From positions 1 through 31,787 of the IMG/VR virus record IMGVR_UViG_3300017752_000084: a stretch of DNA of 31,787 bases, one strand, 5' to 3'. Below, one piece after another: positions 29,181 through 31,787 of this stretch (its first letter is position 1; every line of letters starts with the position of its first letter). The notes beneath the pieces were generated by a model that did no database searches, was not told the origin of the DNA, and saw nothing but the letters and a program-made list of their open reading frames with translations. The stretch is from a virus. The translations under genes were made by a program, and so were the position numbers.

Positions 29181-30533
29181 ATGGCAGAGTTAGAAAATAA
29201 CCTAGAAACAGTTGAAGAAACTGTTGAAACAGTTGCAGAGGCAGGACAACCTGACGCTAAAGCTGAAAAGGGTGACACCAAACCTGTTAAGCAAGGTTCA
29301 TCTGATGCGGAGAAAATAGAATCCGGAAAAGGTGAGGTCGTAAAACCTGAAGAAAATCCTGTTGACAAGTCTGTCGACTCAGTTAAAAAGGCTGGTGGCG
29401 AAACTAAACAAGTTAAAGATGCAGTAAACAAATCTGCACCTGCTCCTGAGAAATCAGAAAAACTTAAAGAAGATGACGATTCTGAGAAAGAAGTTGTGAA
29501 AGCAACTAAAATGGAATCAATCAAGGCGATTGTCAACAATATGAAGGATATGACCAAAGAGGAACTTCAAAAAACTTTTGGTGAAATGTCAGAAGAAGAA
29601 GTTGACGAGACCTTGACTAAAGCAGAAGTCGCAAGAAAAATCGTTGAAATGCTAAAAGGAATGGACGAAGCATCAGTGCTTAAAGTTGCCGAGAAGTATG
29701 AAGACGAGGAAGAAGAGGAAGAGGAACAGAAAGAAGCAGTTGAAGAAACTGTTGATACTGCAGAACTCGAATCTTCATTGGTAGAGATAGAAGTTGAAGA
29801 CGACCTCAATGCAATCTCAGAAGCATTAGACTTATCAGAAGAAAATGCCGAGAAAGCTAGAACAATCTTTAAAGCAGCAGTACAAAGTAAAGTTGCAGAG
29901 ATTAAAGAGTCTTTAGAATCTCAGTATTCAGAAGAATTAAAAACCTCAGTGGAAAAAGTTAAAGGTGACCTTTCGGAAGCAGTTGACAAGTATCTAACAT
30001 ATTGTGCAGAAGAGTGGACGAAAGAAAACGAACTTGCAATAGAAAGAGGTTTGAGAGCGGAAATGACCGAGAACTTTATCGAAGGAATGAAAACATTGTT
30101 CACAGAACATTATGTTGAAGTGCCAGAAGATAAGTACAATGTCATGGACGAACTCGCAAATAGACTCGATGAAATGGAACAAAAACTCGACTCAGAAGTT
30201 TCCAAGAATATGGAAGTGACTGAAGAGATTGATTCATTGAAGAGAGCAAATGTGGTCAGAGAAGCCTGTGAAGACTTAACTGAATCACAAAAAGAGAAAA
30301 TGGAATCACTTTCAAACGGAGTAGACTTCAAAGATGTAGAAGACTTTAGTGATAAAGTTGCGGAAATCAAAGAAGCATATTTCGGTAATATTGAAGGCGA
30401 TAACATTGCAGAAGAGATGAATGTGGAAGAAGGAACAGGTTCTTTTGAAGATGAGAAATCATTAGAAGAAGTTCTTGACCCAACTATCGCAAGATACTCA
30501 TCTGCTATAAGTAAACTAAAACCATTAGGTTAA
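29181..30533 (+). CDS. gp22: Prohead scaffold core protein gp22
   Basis: The protein has 450 residues, much longer than T4 gp22 (269). The first ~110 residues are a disordered Glu/Lys/Pro-rich region, followed by helical segments and an acidic run (EDEEEEEEE near residue 177). The family core is visible at about residues 265-340: VDKYLTYCAEEWTKENELAIERGLRAEMTENFIEGMKTLF, then EVPEDKYNVMDELANRLDEMEQKLD. The C-terminus is coiled-coil with PTIARYSSAISKL. The protein forms the internal scaffold and is degraded by gp21 at maturation. Confidence 0.94.
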   Translation: MAELENNLETVEETVETVAEAGQPDAKAEKGDTKPVKQGSSDAEKIESGKGEVVKPEENPVDKSVDSVKKAGGETKQVKDAVNKSAPAPEKSEKLKEDDDSEKEVVKATKMESIKAIVNNMKDMTKEELQKTFGEMSEEEVDETLTKAEVARKIVEMLKGMDEASVLKVAEKYEDEEEEEEEQKEAVEETVDTAELESSLVEIEVEDDLNAISEALDLSEENAEKARTIFKAAVQSKVAEIKESLESQYSEELKTSVEKVKGDLSEAVDKYLTYCAEEWTKENELAIERGLRAEMTENFIEGMKTLFTEHYVEVPEDKYNVMDELANRLDEMEQKLDSEVSKNMEVTEEIDSLKRANVVREACEDLTESQKEKMESLSNGVDFKDVEDFSDKVAEIKEAYFGNIEGDNIAEEMNVEEGTGSFEDEKSLEEVLDPTIARYSSAISKLKPLG

Positions 30534-30552
30534 TTTAAAGGAAAAATGTAAA

Positions 30553-31787
30553 ATGTTTTTATCAGAAAATTTACAAGAAAAATGGTCTCCTATACTTGAA
30601 CATTCAGATTTGCCAAAAATCGAAGACAACTATAAGAGAGCAGTAACCGCAGTTATCCTTGAAAACCAAGAGAAAGCTCTTAACGAAGATAGAACTACTC
30701 TTGAAGAAGCTGCACCTTTAAATGCTACTGGCTCTGCTATAAGCAATTGGGACCCAATCCTAATTTCTTTAGTAAGAAGAGCTATGCCAAATCTCGTTGC
30801 TTACGACATTTGTGGTGTTCAACCAATGACTGGTCCTACAGGTCTTATCTTTGCTATGAAAGCAAGATATCATGACGATGTAAACGCGACAAGAGACGGA
30901 ATGTCAGAAGCACTTCATAACGAAGCTCGTTCAGACTATTCTGCGTCTCCTCAAACTACATCTACTTCAGTAGGTTCAGACCCAATTGGTGACCCATTCG
31001 ACACATCATCTCCTTCATACGCATCTACAACAGGTGCAGGTATGTCAACAGCTTCGGCTGAGAGTTTGGGTGACGGAGCAGGGAATCACTTTGCAGAAAT
31101 GGCTTTCACTATTGAGAAAGCAACTGTGACTGCAAAATCCAGAGCATTAAAAGCTGAGTACACACTCGAATTAGCACAAGACCTCAAAGCAATCCACGGT
31201 CTTGATGCAGAATCAGAATTAGCAAACATCTTATCATCTGAGATTCTTGCTGAAATCAACCGTGAAGTTATCAGAAATGTTAACTTACAAGCAAAAACTG
31301 GTGCAGCTTCAACAGCTTCAGCAGGTACTTTCAACTTAGATGTTGATGCTAACGGAAGATGGTCAGTTGAGAAATTCAAAGGTTTGATTTTCCAAATCGA
31401 AAGAGAAGCTAATGTTATTGCAAAAGAAACAAGAAGAGGAAAAGGTAACTTTATCTTATGTTCTTCTGATGTTGCTTCTGCATTATCAATGGCTGGAGTA
31501 TTAGATTATACTCCTGCTCTATCAACTTCTTTGAATGTTGATGACACAGGCAATACTTTTGCTGGTGTTCTTAACGGAAAAGTTAAAGTCTATATCGACC
31601 CTTATGCAGGTGTTGACTACATGACTGTTGGTTATAGAGGGTCTAACCCTTACGATGCTGGTTTATTCTACTGTCCGTATGTTCCATTACAAATGGTTCG
31701 TGCAGTTGGTGAGAATACTTTCCAACCTAAGATTGGTTTCAAAACAAGATACGGAATGGTATCTAATCCTTTTGTCGGTGCTACACC
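30553..31787 (+). CDS. gp23: Major capsid protein gp23, 3'-truncated by the window
   Basis: The frame starts at ATG 30553 after AAAGGAAAA and is open to the window end, giving 411 complete codons; T4 gp23 has 521 residues. Conserved parts are MFLSENLQEKWSPILEH, SNWDPILISLVRRAMPNLVAYDICGVQPMTGPTGLIFAMKARY, AEMAFTIEKATVTAKSRALKAEYTLELAQDLKAIHGLDAESELANILSSEILAEINREV, and the end region SNPYDAGLFYCPYVPLQMVRAVGENTFQPKIGFKTRYG. A gp21 processing site of the (L/I)-x-E type is LEE|A after Glu52, equivalent in place to T4 Glu65. It forms the hexamers of the head. About the last 50-100 residues lie beyond the window. Confidence 0.98.
   Translation, partial: MFLSENLQEKWSPILEHSDLPKIEDNYKRAVTAVILENQEKALNEDRTTLEEAAPLNATGSAISNWDPILISLVRRAMPNLVAYDICGVQPMTGPTGLIFAMKARYHDDVNATRDGMSEALHNEARSDYSASPQTTSTSVGSDPIGDPFDTSSPSYASTTGAGMSTASAESLGDGAGNHFAEMAFTIEKATVTAKSRALKAEYTLELAQDLKAIHGLDAESELANILSSEILAEINREVIRNVNLQAKTGAASTASAGTFNLDVDANGRWSVEKFKGLIFQIEREANVIAKETRRGKGNFILCSSDVASALSMAGVLDYTPALSTSLNVDDTGNTFAGVLNGKVKVYIDPYAGVDYMTVGYRGSNPYDAGLFYCPYVPLQMVRAVGENTFQPKIGFKTRYGMVSNPFVGAT

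Noticed and set aside
1-31787. Prophage or host context
   Set aside because: No integrase, attachment site, host gene or strand switch is visible; all genes fit a lytic T4-like late region.

Overview
The window is a continuous stretch of the structural and packaging region of a T4-like (Straboviridae/Kyanoviridae-type) contractile-tailed phage. All genes are on the + strand, packed end to end, and AT-rich by eye. The second half carries the T4 order 13-14-15-16-17-18-19-20-(67/68-like)-21-22-23, recognisable gene by gene. Late promoters of the T4 type (TATAAATA) precede several of these genes. The style of the fibre proteins, the 2OG-Fe(II) oxygenases and the small conserved ORFs resemble marine T4-like phages of cyanobacteria or of low-GC bacteria such as Pelagibacter. 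No host gene is present, so the host is inference only.

Layout. (1) 3-3220: end of a large virion protein (DUF4815-like), a small conserved protein, and a fibre-like protein. (2) 3224-5383: two proteins built largely from Pro/Tyr repeats. (3) 5409-11764: a cassette of eight fibre or adhesin-like proteins made from shuffled shared modules: Mtd-like N-termini, 'GNLTV(N/S)GTT' segments, a shared C-terminal beta domain, and C-termini ending in GG(T/S)F. It includes a clear UUCG-loop terminator and several late promoters. (4) 11817-13454: two more Pro/Tyr repeat proteins, so the fibre cassette is bracketed by repeat genes. (5) 13501-18365: a possible modification group with a GT8-like glycosyltransferase fusion, an unknown gene, two putative 2OG-Fe(II) oxygenases, a conserved hypothetical, and a small membrane-anchored coiled-coil protein. 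(6) 18408-31787: neck (13, 14), tail completion (15), terminase (16, 17), tail sheath and tube (18, 19), portal (20), prohead core (67-like, 68 position, 22), protease (21) and major capsid protein (23, cut by the window end). A protein arginine methyltransferase-like gene lies between the two terminase genes.

Points that stand out: about 99 hand-parsed Pro-anchored repeat units in four proteins, every one 6, 8, 10 or 12 residues long (strict two-residue register); PRMT hallmark motifs in the gene between 16 and 17; three genes (5409, 18105, 26478) whose TATAAATA-type promoter ends exactly 5 nt before the ATG, predicting leaderless late mRNAs; hairpins that overlap a late promoter and the start region, notably a 14-bp perfect one before 13501; and glycosyltransferase plus oxygenase genes beside Pro-rich fibre genes, which suggests, without proving, a fibre-modification system. 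No tRNA, CRISPR array, integrase or insertion sequence was seen.
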